Assembly: GCA_021292165.1 (NCBI GenBank)
Contig: CM037878.1
Coordinates: 191,765,118-191,829,117 of the forward strand
DNA from: Shinisaurus crocodilurus
Taxonomy: Eukaryota > Chordata > Lepidosauria > Squamata > Shinisauridae
Direction of reading: 5' to 3'
DNA: 64,000 nucleotides
In this document: in pieces, positions 12,801 to 24,800 of the stretch
Position numbering within the stretch: the stretch's first letter is position 1
How the letters are laid out: each line of letters opens with the position of its first letter
Translations under genes and position numbers: made by a program
The notes under the pieces: model-generated
What the model was told of the DNA's origin: nothing
Seen by the model: the letters and a program-made list of their open reading frames with translations, nothing else
Databases searched by the model: none

Positions 12801-15800
12801 CACAAATACTGTCCACGGTCCTGAAGCTGAACATTATGAATAACAAATGTACCATTCTTCAAGACTTCAAAACGTTGTATCCTCGTATTGACTGTCATCA
12901 GTGCTCCTGGAAAATTCAACAGATAGAAAAAGAAAAGAGTTGTTGGTGGCTCTCTCTCTTCTCTCTCTCTCTCTCTCCAACCACTATATACTAGAACGGA
13001 CCTAGAAACTTCACTTCATTCACTTTGGCTGCTCAATAATACCATGAAGAATAGGGGTGCAAAACCTCAGGTCAGGGTGACAAATCCAATCTGGCCCGCT
13101 GGGGTTACCCAGAGGGCCATGCTCCCGGCTTCCCTTGGCTCCACCCCTTTCTCCTGAACACTGATTGTCTAGTAGTCTTCCCACTTTTGTGCAGCCCCCC
13201 CCCCCTTCTAAAAGGTTGAAATGCCTCTCCTAAGGTTTAGTTACTGGCAGCAGTAAGAGCTTTAAGCTAAAACATGCTGGTATTTTTGCCCCGGCGCTTT
13301 TACCTTTTGCCCTACCCTTTTTGTCTTTGGACCTGCCCACCACTGGCATGTGGCCTCCCAAGAGCTTCTCCAAAATGGAATTTGGCCCTCAGGCTGAAAG
13401 AAGTCCTGCACCATTGCCATACACCCGACAACACCACGTGGCCCCGGATGTAGCTGTGCATCCCTATTCTCATCAAAAGAATAATCTAGCCCAGTAATGG
13501 CGAATGTATGGTCCCCCAGATGTTACCGGACTGCAACTCCCATCATTCCTCACCATTGGCTATGATGATGGGTAGGGCTAATGGGAGTTGCAGTCCAACA
13601 TCTGGAGGCCCACAAGCTCCCATTCCCTGATTGAGCTCATTCAATAGGGCTTAGATAAGCATCACAATGTATATGTGCACCTGTATTCTGCATCAGCAAT
13701 GCACACAGAAGACTGCTGAGATGCATGATGCATGGATCTCTTGTGTTGTTTATTGTGAGTAAAGGATGCTGTCCTTTGGGGGAGAAGAATGAAAGTTTCT
13801 CTGTTTATGCCCTATTGTAATGGTATCAAAATTAAATGTTTAAAAATCTTACCTGTGGAGATTTTTGTCCAAGAAAGGAAAGGCTTGGGTTCTCCCACGG
13901 CATCACATGGGATGACAGCATCTGATTCAGCAAAGATGGATACGACGTTAGATTTTTTTGTTATAATCTTAGGCCTTTCTCCTTGTGTCCTGAAATGTGT
14001 GGAAGGCTGAATAATGCTGGAATTAAGTGCCTGAACTCCTCCCTGCTTAGGCACAAATAGCACGTTTGGATTGTTATAATGGATGCTTCTGGAGGATTGC
14101 ATGGTTGAAGTCATCTGAGGTTTAATTCGTAGAGTTATAAGTGTAGGAGCGATAGCCACAGCTGGTGGTGCAGTACCTAAGGCCATGGGAGGCACTGGAA
14201 TAGCTGCAACTTTTAGAGGGGTGCTTTGCGTTATAATCCTGATTGGAGAGGGGAATTTCTTCTCAGTTGCGCTTACTGGGGCATGCAGATTAGGCATATA
14301 TTGCTTAGAGTTTACTCCCAAATGTTGGAATACCCTGGTTCTGTTAAACAGGACTGGAATTCTGGAATTGGGAAAATATGGCACAGCTAGATTGACTGTT
14401 CTTCCAGGCTTGTCTCTGATGTCAGGAAGGTAGTTGTTGGCAAATACTCTGGAGTGAATGCTGTATCTGGTTTCGCCCTGGCTGCCAAATCTGCTTGGAG
14501 TATGCAATTTAGGTTTGTATAATGGAGCAGCTGTTGTGGTGGAGAGAAAGGTCTCTGTGTGAGAAGAGGTTTTTCTGTCCTGTGTGGTATGTGCTGCATA
14601 TGCGGTTATCTCTGGTTTATTGGTATGGTGGAGGGGGATCTGATGAGTTACAAAATGGCGAAATAGGCCTGGTGCAATGAGATATGGAGGTTTCACGGTC
14701 CCCCTCACAGGAATATGTTTTGGAGGTGCCAAAGCAGGTGGCTGATTAAAAATGGGTATAATTCCAATTGGCTGGTTAGGAATTTTGGGATTCAGTGACA
14801 GGCTGTTGTATGATCTGCCACCATATGGTTCTTTCAGTTGCCCTTGCTTTTCTTGTGTGGTGATTCTGTTGTGGCTTGAATGGAAAGTAGAAAGTTCATT
14901 CTGTCTTGAGATGACCTTGGCTCGTCTACTATCAATGTTGGATCCTTTGCTGTCTGGATGTGCTAGTTGACCAGATGTGTAATTTTTCTTTGCGGAAGAG
15001 CCATCAGACAAATCTAGAGTGCTAGGCAATGATGGAGGAAGTGTAGTGGCCAAAGGGGCAGGTGCAATGGGCAAAATGGGGGGATAGCTTTTTTCTGTTC
15101 TATACACAATGGTCTGATCATGGTGATCATGTACCTGAGTAATCATGTCCTTTGAGTGCCTTGAAGTTGGCAGTATGGGCGTTCTACTTTGCCAAAGTTG
15201 AATCACTGGTTTAGTTTCTGTGGGTGTGAAAAGGTGATCATCTGTTGCACTATAGTGAGATGAAGTCACTGTTTCTCTTTGTTGGAAAGATGTTGCAGCT
15301 GTAGTCATTATTAGAGATTCTGAAAAATTATGCAGTTCATCTACAGTTGGAGGATCTTTAAAATGTTCCACTGTGCTACTGGCAGCAGTCAAATGCTGTA
15401 CCGTGGCAGGTCTTGACTGTGCTACTCTTGGATCAGCTTGGTTCTCTGGAGGTGATGAGCCAATAGGAAGAGATTCTTCTACAAATTCTGGGATCACTGA
15501 GTAACTAAGGTCAGAAGGTAACACTGGGCTAGTGACACTTCCTATAGATACTGAAGTGCTTGTTGTATGGGCCCCTGTGACTTCATTATTTGCTGTAATG
15601 GTGTTACCTTCAAAGGTTTTGATTAATTCATTCTCTGTAGAAGTTGCAAGCATATGCCCTGAGCTGTGAGACAAATGCAAATTGTTGGGAGCTCTAGTCA
15701 GTGAATCATGAGCTGATATCAACATGGGACTTTTCAGGTCCTTGGCAGTATGCGTTACAGGTGTTTTAGGCAGCAAAGTAGAAAGTTGAAGAACTGAAGC

Positions 15801-18800
15801 CGCTTCCACATTGTGGGACTTGGTGGACATTCGTAAAGCAGGAATGCTTGTAGTTAATGAAGAACTCACTTCTGAAGGTTTATGTGCATTTGTATGTTGT
15901 GTTTCAGCATCAGGTTTATGATGATCTCTAAATGTGGAACTTCGCAAACTTTGGGTGGCAGCTTCTAGTTTAGGTATTTTTTGAATGAAAGGCACCTCTT
16001 CCATGGCAGAGGTAGTCGGAAGGATAGGCTTTGGTCTCCTGAACCGATTTGGTCTTAATCTCCTTCTCCCATATGCTCGCCTTCGAGGATGTTGGATAAC
16101 TGGTGGGTTAGAGGTAGTTATTTTTCTTTCATATACTGTCATCATGGCTACTGTGGTCATCCTGCTAGTGGCTGCAGCAGTCATTGGCCAATCTTTCTTT
16201 TCAAATAGAGCAGTGGTACTTTCTACAGTAGAAGTGGATTCTGGTTTTTGAACATGCATGTTTTCAGAATGCCTGAAGGGGTCAGGAAAAATTCTTACTT
16301 GCTGATGCTCTATGCTACCACTTTCTGTAAGAACCGAATCTATCATTGGAGAGACAGAAGTAAAAACTGTAGTCGTGGCTTTTAAATTCAAATCATTGTT
16401 GATCTGAGAATGTGTAGAAATTATTGCTGCATTATCTAACATATTCATATTCTTCTGCCATATATCTGTTTCTGTGTCTTCAGAGACATGAGTTTTTGCC
16501 AGGACAGAAACTTTGGGTTCTGAAGAGGAGAATGTGTGCTGTGATGGTCTCTCCCCTTTGTCTACTGTTATCAGAGTGCTTTGAATGTAAGGCAAGTGGT
16601 TTATTGCTTCTTCATTTGAGGGCTCTTGGGTGAAACCATCTATGCTTTTCGGTTCTGCTAGTTTTGGTCGACCTGTCCTCAAATTCCTGGGGTCCCAAGC
16701 CTGTGTCTGTACAGTTGGAGAGATCTGATTATCCCTTGCAAGAGGCGTTTCCACACTGTATGGACTTCCTGCTGTGTTTGAAGATTCATGCTCTACAGAA
16801 GGCTCAGACTCAGGACTCACTGCCACAGAAGGTGTTTGGTCTTGATTATAATCCTGTGTTTTGATAATGGGAAGAATTGTGACTGAGAACAGCTCTGCCT
16901 CGCCCAAATGTGATACATCTGCAGAAGACTCCTCTCCATTGACTTCCATAGCTGTCTTTGGTGGGGGGCTGGCGATGGGAGGGGGAGCTCTGGTGGTCTG
17001 ATGCATGAATGGAGTTTCTGTCATAGTCCTTAAGGAAGGGACTGAGGCTGTCGTTCTTGGAAGGTTTTTCCCACGGACCTTTGCCAAAATGTTGGCCCAG
17101 TGCTGTGGATTAATTTGTTTGTTTGCCATATTTATCCTCCTTCGGGATTCAAATACCCTACGACCCTCTGCAACATTGATCTCTTCAGCCCTGTCCATGC
17201 CCTTCCAGAATTTCATTTTGCGCTTTCCTTTCTTATTCTTTTCAACCTGAACGCGGAAAACATGGTCATTCTTTTGTTTAAGGGAAACTTCATGGCCCTT
17301 CAGATGGATTTTTTTGCTTGGAGTATCAAAAGCCTCTTCAGCACCAGATCCCCCATCATCTTCTATGATCCGTCCCCTTGCTTTTACAGGGATGCTTGAA
17401 CCAGGATGCTTTTTTAATTTCACCCTTTTTGAGGATCGGTCAGATACCATTTTATTTACTGCTACTTTAACAGCGAATTGATCGGATCCTTGTTGGTTGA
17501 TAGCCACACACCTGTAGTACCCACTGTCACTGACACGGCTGTGTGGAATTAACAGTGTACCATTGTCCAGAAGGTACCCATTGGAGGAGTTTGATAAATC
17601 ATGAAGAATGTGGCTGCTTGGGAGTATCCAGCTTAGGTGTGCATCTGGGATAGCCACGGCACTGCAAGGCAAAAGTATGGAATCCCCCACATTTTTTTCA
17701 ACTTTGGTTGTCTCAGAGTCAGCTGGCTGAATGACTGGAGGCTGCACCAGAACTCTGTAGGACATTGTGTCTACATCACCTCTCACTTGAGCAACACAGT
17801 AGTACACTCCTCCATCAGCATAGGCCACTGATTTGATTACTAACTGACCACTGCTGAGGACAGAAAACCTGCCGCCATCCACTCTGAATGGAGCTTTCAG
17901 TTTTGTCCCATCTGGAAGCATCCAGTTGATGGAGGGACTTTCTGATGCTTTCACATTGCAACTCAGCTGAGCATCTGAACCTTCCACTACGCTCTGAGCT
18001 GCCCTGGTGTGCTGGTCTTGCTCTATCATCACCCAGCTGCTTCTATATTGTCTGTTTTCTTGGGGCTGAAGCATCTGAGAAACTTGGGTAGAAAAAGAGA
18101 GCACGACTTTTTTCCCGGTGCTCTGAAGTCTGTTTAATTGGATGTGTATCAAGGGTTGCATCACCCAGGCGGGCTCAGCCAGGATTCTCCCTTTGACACC
18201 TGTGTAGTAAAGGGCATCATAATCAGAACCTTGCCTGTAATGATAGCTTAACTTAGGTTCGTGGCTGAGCACATGTTCCCTTTCTAACTTGACAGGCACT
18301 TCACTGTAATAAGCAATAAGCTTCCACAGTTTTTCGTAGTTGTCTCGGTTCATTAGGCATTCCAGATCCAGGGAAATGGTAGCATTGACCTTGATTTCCT
18401 GAGGAGAGATCTGGTTCCACTGAATTTTGGCAGAGTCTGTTGGTTTCTTAATTTCACACTTCAGATTCACTATGTTTCCGTGCTCATCGGTCATGTTCAG
18501 AGTAATGTTCCATGGAGACAGCTGAGATTCTTCCATGGGAAGCTCAGAGCTGTCCTCCTCCTCCTCCTCCTCCTCCTTGAGGCTGATGTTCTGTTTCAGT
18601 GGGGACTGTATGATGGGCTTTGTGCAGGAAATATCTTTCACATTTTGAATATCTTGTTTCTGAAATTGCTTAGGGAAGGTGCACTTGGGGCAAAGTTGGC
18701 CTTCTTCGTATGCTTTGTCTTTTTTACACTTTAGGACACCTGGGAGACAACAACAACAAAAAAAGCATTCTGAAACTCACATGACAAAGAATTGCTTTAC

Positions 18801-21800
18801 CTGGACAATTTGAATATACTACACTCTGATCCAGCCAATCTCACAAGCAAGTTGCAGAGAAGCCAATTCATTCTACTTTCTTTAAAAGCCCTGCTTTGGG
18901 AGAAATGATTGGGAAGTGGACTCCAACTGAAGGTAAGCTTCACTTATATGCATTCCTGGCTTATCACACTTCTACTCCTGACCACAAGAAATTCTGCCAA
19001 ATAGCCCGTTGATTTCCAAACCTTAATTCTGCAACTGTGGGAGCAAGAAATATGCTATTAAAAACATTAAAACATAGATGGGCACAAAGAGACTTTGGTT
19101 TGGGTGATTCTGGTTTCCTGTCTATCTTCCCTCAGATTACTTAACTTACCACCTATATGGGTCTGTGACCATACAATAAATATTGAAAATTGAACTTATC
19201 ACGTCGTTTTTTCATTTGATTTCCCTCTCTGACACTTCCCTACTGAACATGGATGCTCCCAAAATTCATTCAACTTTCTGTGTAGAATTTGGAGTTACGA
19301 ATTATTTGGTCTTGTTTCCAAAGGGAAACTGGTATGTTAGAAATAAATGCCACTTTCTTAACTGTCAGTGGCAACACCCAGACCTTCAAACTTTATACTG
19401 TGGGAATCTTGTCTAGCCCCTTTGTTGATGGACTTCCAGGGCCAGGCAAACACATTTTCTATTTAAACAGGCATTTGGCCTACTGACCTGATTGTCCCCC
19501 CCCCCCCGCGTTGCTCTGTGTTCTCATTTAGATTTTTAAATGTAATTATGTTTTAACTGGCTGCAACTATTTTAATTTTCTATATGTTTTTATTGTGATA
19601 TTGCTTATTTGTTATGTGGACTGGCTATTTTCTATTATGTTATTTACTGTTGTTATTTATTTATTATTAACTGTACTTCTGTACCACCCAGTAATTGAAG
19701 CTTTCTGGGCAGTTCACAAAACACAGTTAAAACCATTAAATACACAAATAAAACATAATGTTAGCTGCTTCATTTCATGTGGCCCTCAACCAAATTTCAA
19801 AAGCCCTCTGCGTGGGATCAGTTCAAACCTCTGGCAAGAGCAATCTGTCTCTTCCCTGGCAGCTGCTTCATGGGAAGGAAGAAGGAGAGAGAGAAAAGGG
19901 GCTGGCAGAAAGAAAAAAGGGGTAATTTGATCAATCAATTAATCAATTTAATCAATTTAATCAATTAAATTAATTAAATTAATTTACTTACAGCATTTGT
20001 ATACCGCTCCATATCTAGGCAGATTCCAGAGCGGTGAACAATAAAAAGATAAAACAGGTAAAAGAATAAAAACAATGCATTAAAAACAGGATAACATTGC
20101 TAGGGATGTCCCACGAACCTGGGGGGGGGTCGCGCTCTCCGCTGGCTCGGCTCTCCGCGGGGGTGGCCCTCCCACCTCAATCTTCTGAGCGGCGCGGAGC
20201 AGTCCTCCGCGCCGCTCGAGCCACTGGTCCTGTCGCGTCACATCCGGCCCCGGAAGTGACGCGACGGGGACCCTGCGCAGGTGCAATACATCGCGCGGGG
20301 GGCCAGCGTGCCTGCGCAGGGTCCCGTCACGTCACTTCCGGGTCCGGATGTGATGCGACGGGATTGGCGCGGGCAGCTCGCCGTGGAGAGGCAAGCCGCC
20401 ATTGGATAAGGTAGGCCCGCAGGCCCGCAGGAGACTCGCGCGGATGTCAGCGGGGCCAATTTCAGCCCACTACGCCCGCGCGGGGCAGTTACATCCCTAA
20501 TTAAACCGTGGCTGGTCAGCAAGGAAGGCTTCCTGGAACAAAGACATCTTCAGCAGGCACTGAAAACAACACAGTGTCAGAGCCTGCCTGACCTCAAGAG
20601 GCAGGGAGTTCTAGAGAAGTGGAGTCACCACACTGAAGGCTCTTCTCCTGGTGGACTCCAGTCAGGCCCTAGGTCCATGCGGAACCACCAGGAGAATGTC
20701 CTCTGATGACCTCAGTGACCAGGCAGGTTGGTAAGGGAGAAGGTGCTCTCTCAGGTATTGTGGTGCCAAGCTGTTTAGGTTTTGTACACTAGTACCAGAA
20801 CCTTAAACCTGGCCCAGTAGCTAATAGGCAGCCACTGCAGTTCCTTCAGCAAAGGAGTTGCATGCTGAAAAGGGGCAGTTCCCGACAACAGCTGAGCTGC
20901 TGCATTTTGCACTAGCTCCGGCTTCCGGAACAGGGTAGCCCACATAGAGCGCATTTCATAGTCCCCGCTCGACCATGAAACTCACTGGGTGACTTTGGGC
21001 CAGCCACTGACTCTCAGCCTAACCTACATTACAGGGTTGTTGTGAGGATAAAATGGAGAGGAAGAGGAGGATTATGTAAGCCGCCGTGGGTCCTTGCAGG
21101 AAAAAATGTGGGGTATAAATATAATAAATAAATAAATAAATTGCAGTAATCCAGTCTTGAGGTTGCTAGCACCTGTATCACTGTGGCCAAGCTATCCCTG
21201 TCCAGGAGAGGCCGTAACTGGTGAGCCAATCAAAGATGGTAGAAGGCACTCTGAGCCGCCACAGTCACTTGGGACTCCAGTGACCATGATGGATCTAGGA
21301 GTAACCTCAGACTACAAACCCGATTTTTCAGAGGGAGTGCAACCCCATCCAGAATAGGCAATGAGCCTATCTCTCAGACTTGGGAACCACTCACCCAGAG
21401 GGCTTCTGTCTTGTCAGGATTCAAGCTTCAGGTTATTGGCCCTCATCCAGCCCATCACTGAGTCTAGGCACCGATCCAGGACTTGCACAGCCTCTGCTGA
21501 TTCAGTTGTCACAGGGTGATAGAACTCTGTGTCATCAGCAAACTGATGGCACTTGGCTCCAAATCCCCCAATGACCACTCCCAGAAGCTTCATATAGATG
21601 TTAAACAACATTGGGGACAAGATGGTACACTGCAGAACCCCATAGCTCAGTTGCCAAGGGGCTGAGGAATAGTCACCCAATGCTGTTCTCTGAAATTGAC
21701 CAAGCAGGTAAGACCGGCAGTATAACACAGTGTCTCCAATTAGCGATGCATCCAAGCCGGCTCGGCGCCTCCGAGTCGATTTTCGGGCTCGGCACCAACC

Positions 21801-24800
21801 CGACTCCATTTTCTGAGCGGCGCAGTGCGCCGCTCAATCGGGCTGCTCCAGCCCGTCCGACGCTTCCGAGAGGCATCGGGACCCTGCGCAGGCGCAGAAC
21901 GCACCACAGGGGTCCAGCGCGCCTGCACAGGGTTCCGTCGCGTCATTTCCGGTCCTGGAAGTGACGCAATGGATCGGGCCGCGCGGGCGGCTCGCAGCGG
22001 AGTGGGCGAGCCGCCCCGAAGAAAAGGTAAGGCCTCGCCGGGTGTGAGCGGGGCCAATTTCGGGCTCGTTCTGCCCCGGCGAGGCTCGATTGTCAATCCC
22101 TACCTCCAATGCCCAACCTGTGGAGTCGATCCAGAACGATACCATGGTCAATGGTATCGAAAGCCGATGAGAGACTGAGCAGAATTAACAGGGTTGCACT
22201 GTCCCTGTCCCTGTGATAGATAAATGTCATCCATCAGGGTGATCAAGGCTGACTCGGGGGCCTTTTAGCTCGGGCCCTACTCACTGCTGGCTTTAGCCCT
22301 GCCCACCACTGTTCTGTGGCCCTCAGCTGATTACCCGCAAGGGAATGCAGTCTTCAAGAGAAAAATAGGTTGCCCATCCCTGGACTAAAGCATGACTAAT
22401 TTAGTCCGGATCCATCCCTTTGTAATCATCCCCTTCTCTCACACATGCAGCATTGGTCACACCTGCAAATTCCAGTACAGCTTGTGGAATGGATGGTTCC
22501 CTGTGTGAAATAAAAGTGTGCTACAGAATCCTCTACAATGCTAATTGAGTGTTTTATGATACACTCTCAGTTTTCATGGGGACACCCCTTCCATCTTGCC
22601 CTGCAAAGCATGACAAAAACAAGCAAACCACTTCAAGGTGGTCCTGATGTCTGTGCAAATTGTGCTTGGTTTTGGGGGGCAGCTTTTGGTATTGTGACTA
22701 AAAATTTGAAGGATTACATGTATTTCTAAAATGCCAGAGTTCTTCTCACACAGGGATGTGGAGAGGAATTTGTCTGAAATCATCAAAAGCTTTATATAAA
22801 GAGGAATATTAATTACAAATTTCAGGAATTTGTCTGAAATCATCAGAAGCTTTATATAAAGAGGAATATTAATTACATTGGTCTAAAAAACCTCTGTGAT
22901 CTACTTCTAATTACATTTTGGTTAACTTTTGGTTCAAACAAGACAATCTCAAAGCCTTCTAACTTGCCTTAAGTATATGACAAACATGATGAGCCACTGG
23001 TGAATGTGCATAACATTTGCTTTCCTTCCATCTTGCCTCAAACCTGTCTCCTACCCCCATTCTATCATTTCATCTTCAGAGGGGAGGTTGTTGCCCTATA
23101 GCATGAAGGCTCCACCCAACAAATATAATCATAACCAGTATGCTTCCCTTCTATCCTTTTTTCCCAGAGAAGAGATCTACAGCTACAATTGAATTTGGTT
23201 CAATTCAATTGTAGCTGTACAATTGAAGAAAGTTGTTGAATTTAGGCCAGGACTATGTTTACAGCAAAATGAGGTAAAAAGAGTCCTGAAGTGGTGGGCT
23301 GGATTGTACTACCTCAAGGGGAGGGGATACCATTTTTGTATGTTCCCCCATGTAAAATGTGCCTGCAGATAAAAGAAGGCACAACAACCAACAAAAAACA
23401 AAAGAGAAACTTTCTAGTCCAGCCTGTTCCCTGCTGTGATAGTTTTCTGCATGTAGGGTATTGTTTGCCTGGGGAACATTCAAAAACATGATTCTCTGCC
23501 ACTTGCTGCCTGAAATGATACTCTCCATTCCACCGTTTCTGAATTCTGCCACCTCATTCTGCCATACATGTACATCAGACCTCAAGTCATAATTGCCCCC
23601 AGAGAGGTTTACAGAACAGCCTTCATTGTGGATTGGAAAGTTCTGTGATTTCTATACAAACGCTTCCCCACATTAAACTATGTTGATTCTGTCCCACTTA
23701 GTATTGTGCAATATCAGAAACACAGGAAAGAACCAGGCCTCCAAATCATGCCTTCTGGGGTCTAGGCTTTGTTCATCAAATGATAATGCCCAATTACTTT
23801 GGGGGTAAAACTCAGGGTTAATTCAAAAATACTCACTTCTGCATTTTTACAGTCCTTGTTCACTTCCTGGCACACTGAATTGTGGAAAGGCAAACTATGT
23901 TTAAGAAATAAATAAGCACCCCAAACCCTGAGAACAGACAACAAAGGAATGCAACACTTCTGGGCAAATTTCTGTTGGAATCAATTTCCTGCTGAGTATA
24001 GTGAACAATGACCTTCTCTTACCTGCAGACTTCTCACTCCATTCAAGGAGCCATTTCAACCTGCAGTCACAGGACCAGGGGTTGCCATGAAGATAAATAT
24101 TCTCTAGGAGTGGCATTCTTTGAAAAATACCCATAGGCAGTGTTCTAATGGCATTTTCAGACAAATAGAGGTGCTTTATTGTTGACAGCCTGAAAAAATC
24201 AAGGACCAAAAATGTAGAAAATGTGTTGGGGTGAAGCTGCTGGAGCAAATTTCCTTCCAAATGGAGAAGTCTGAGGGAAGTTAATCCATTAAAAGCATTT
24301 GGGTGGATGAATTCAATTCGGTTGTGGTCCATGTGCAATCTCATTAGGCTGGAGAGCCCTTGGAGGGTTTGACCGGTTATAACCTGCAGCTTGTTGTAGC
24401 TTATTTTGAATACCTAAATGGTTGGGTAAATGAACAGGTTAATGCTTTGATACAATACTAGAGAAAAAGCAACACAATATAGGCCCCAGCCTAGAGAAAC
24501 ATAGCCACACTTAAGTCCCACTGAAATCAATGGGACTTAATTTAGGCACAACAAAATGGATTCCCATGGGACTTAAGTATGACTACCTTTATCTGGATTG
24601 GGGAGAAAAAAACAGAACACAAACGAGCATGATGAACTACAGCATAAGACGGATTTTGCATACAGAGTGAATAAAAATGGCTTTTCTACTGCAGAATTAA
24701 ATAAAAATGGCACTCTTATTCTACTACTATAGGGCACTGGTATGTAGGAATGGACGAAACTGTCAATTGACAATTTTTTAAAAACAGTTTGGCATGAAAA

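Larger units (their letters stand above)
19980..22260 (-). mobile_element. L2-like LINE, broken, with three nested insertions (intron 4)
   Basis: In the minus frame at 21414-21809 the translation includes FADDTEF, the reverse-transcriptase catalytic box, and LDRCLDSVMGWMRANNLKL, typical of L2-group ORF2. The stretch 22103-22255 encodes the preceding RT block. Its 3' part at 20500-20950 is colinear with the element at 46772-47983. A CORE-SINE (20958-21141) and two GC-rich hAT-like MITEs (20101-20499, 21741-22102) interrupt it. The reading frame is broken, so it cannot move on its own. Its age exceeds that of the three insertions. Confidence 0.75.

Noticed and set aside
23004..23192. Identical 62-codon frames here (+) and at 27327-27515 (-)
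   Set aside because: They are a by-product of the 360-bp inverted repeat. No signal, domain or conserved start context supports a small gene.
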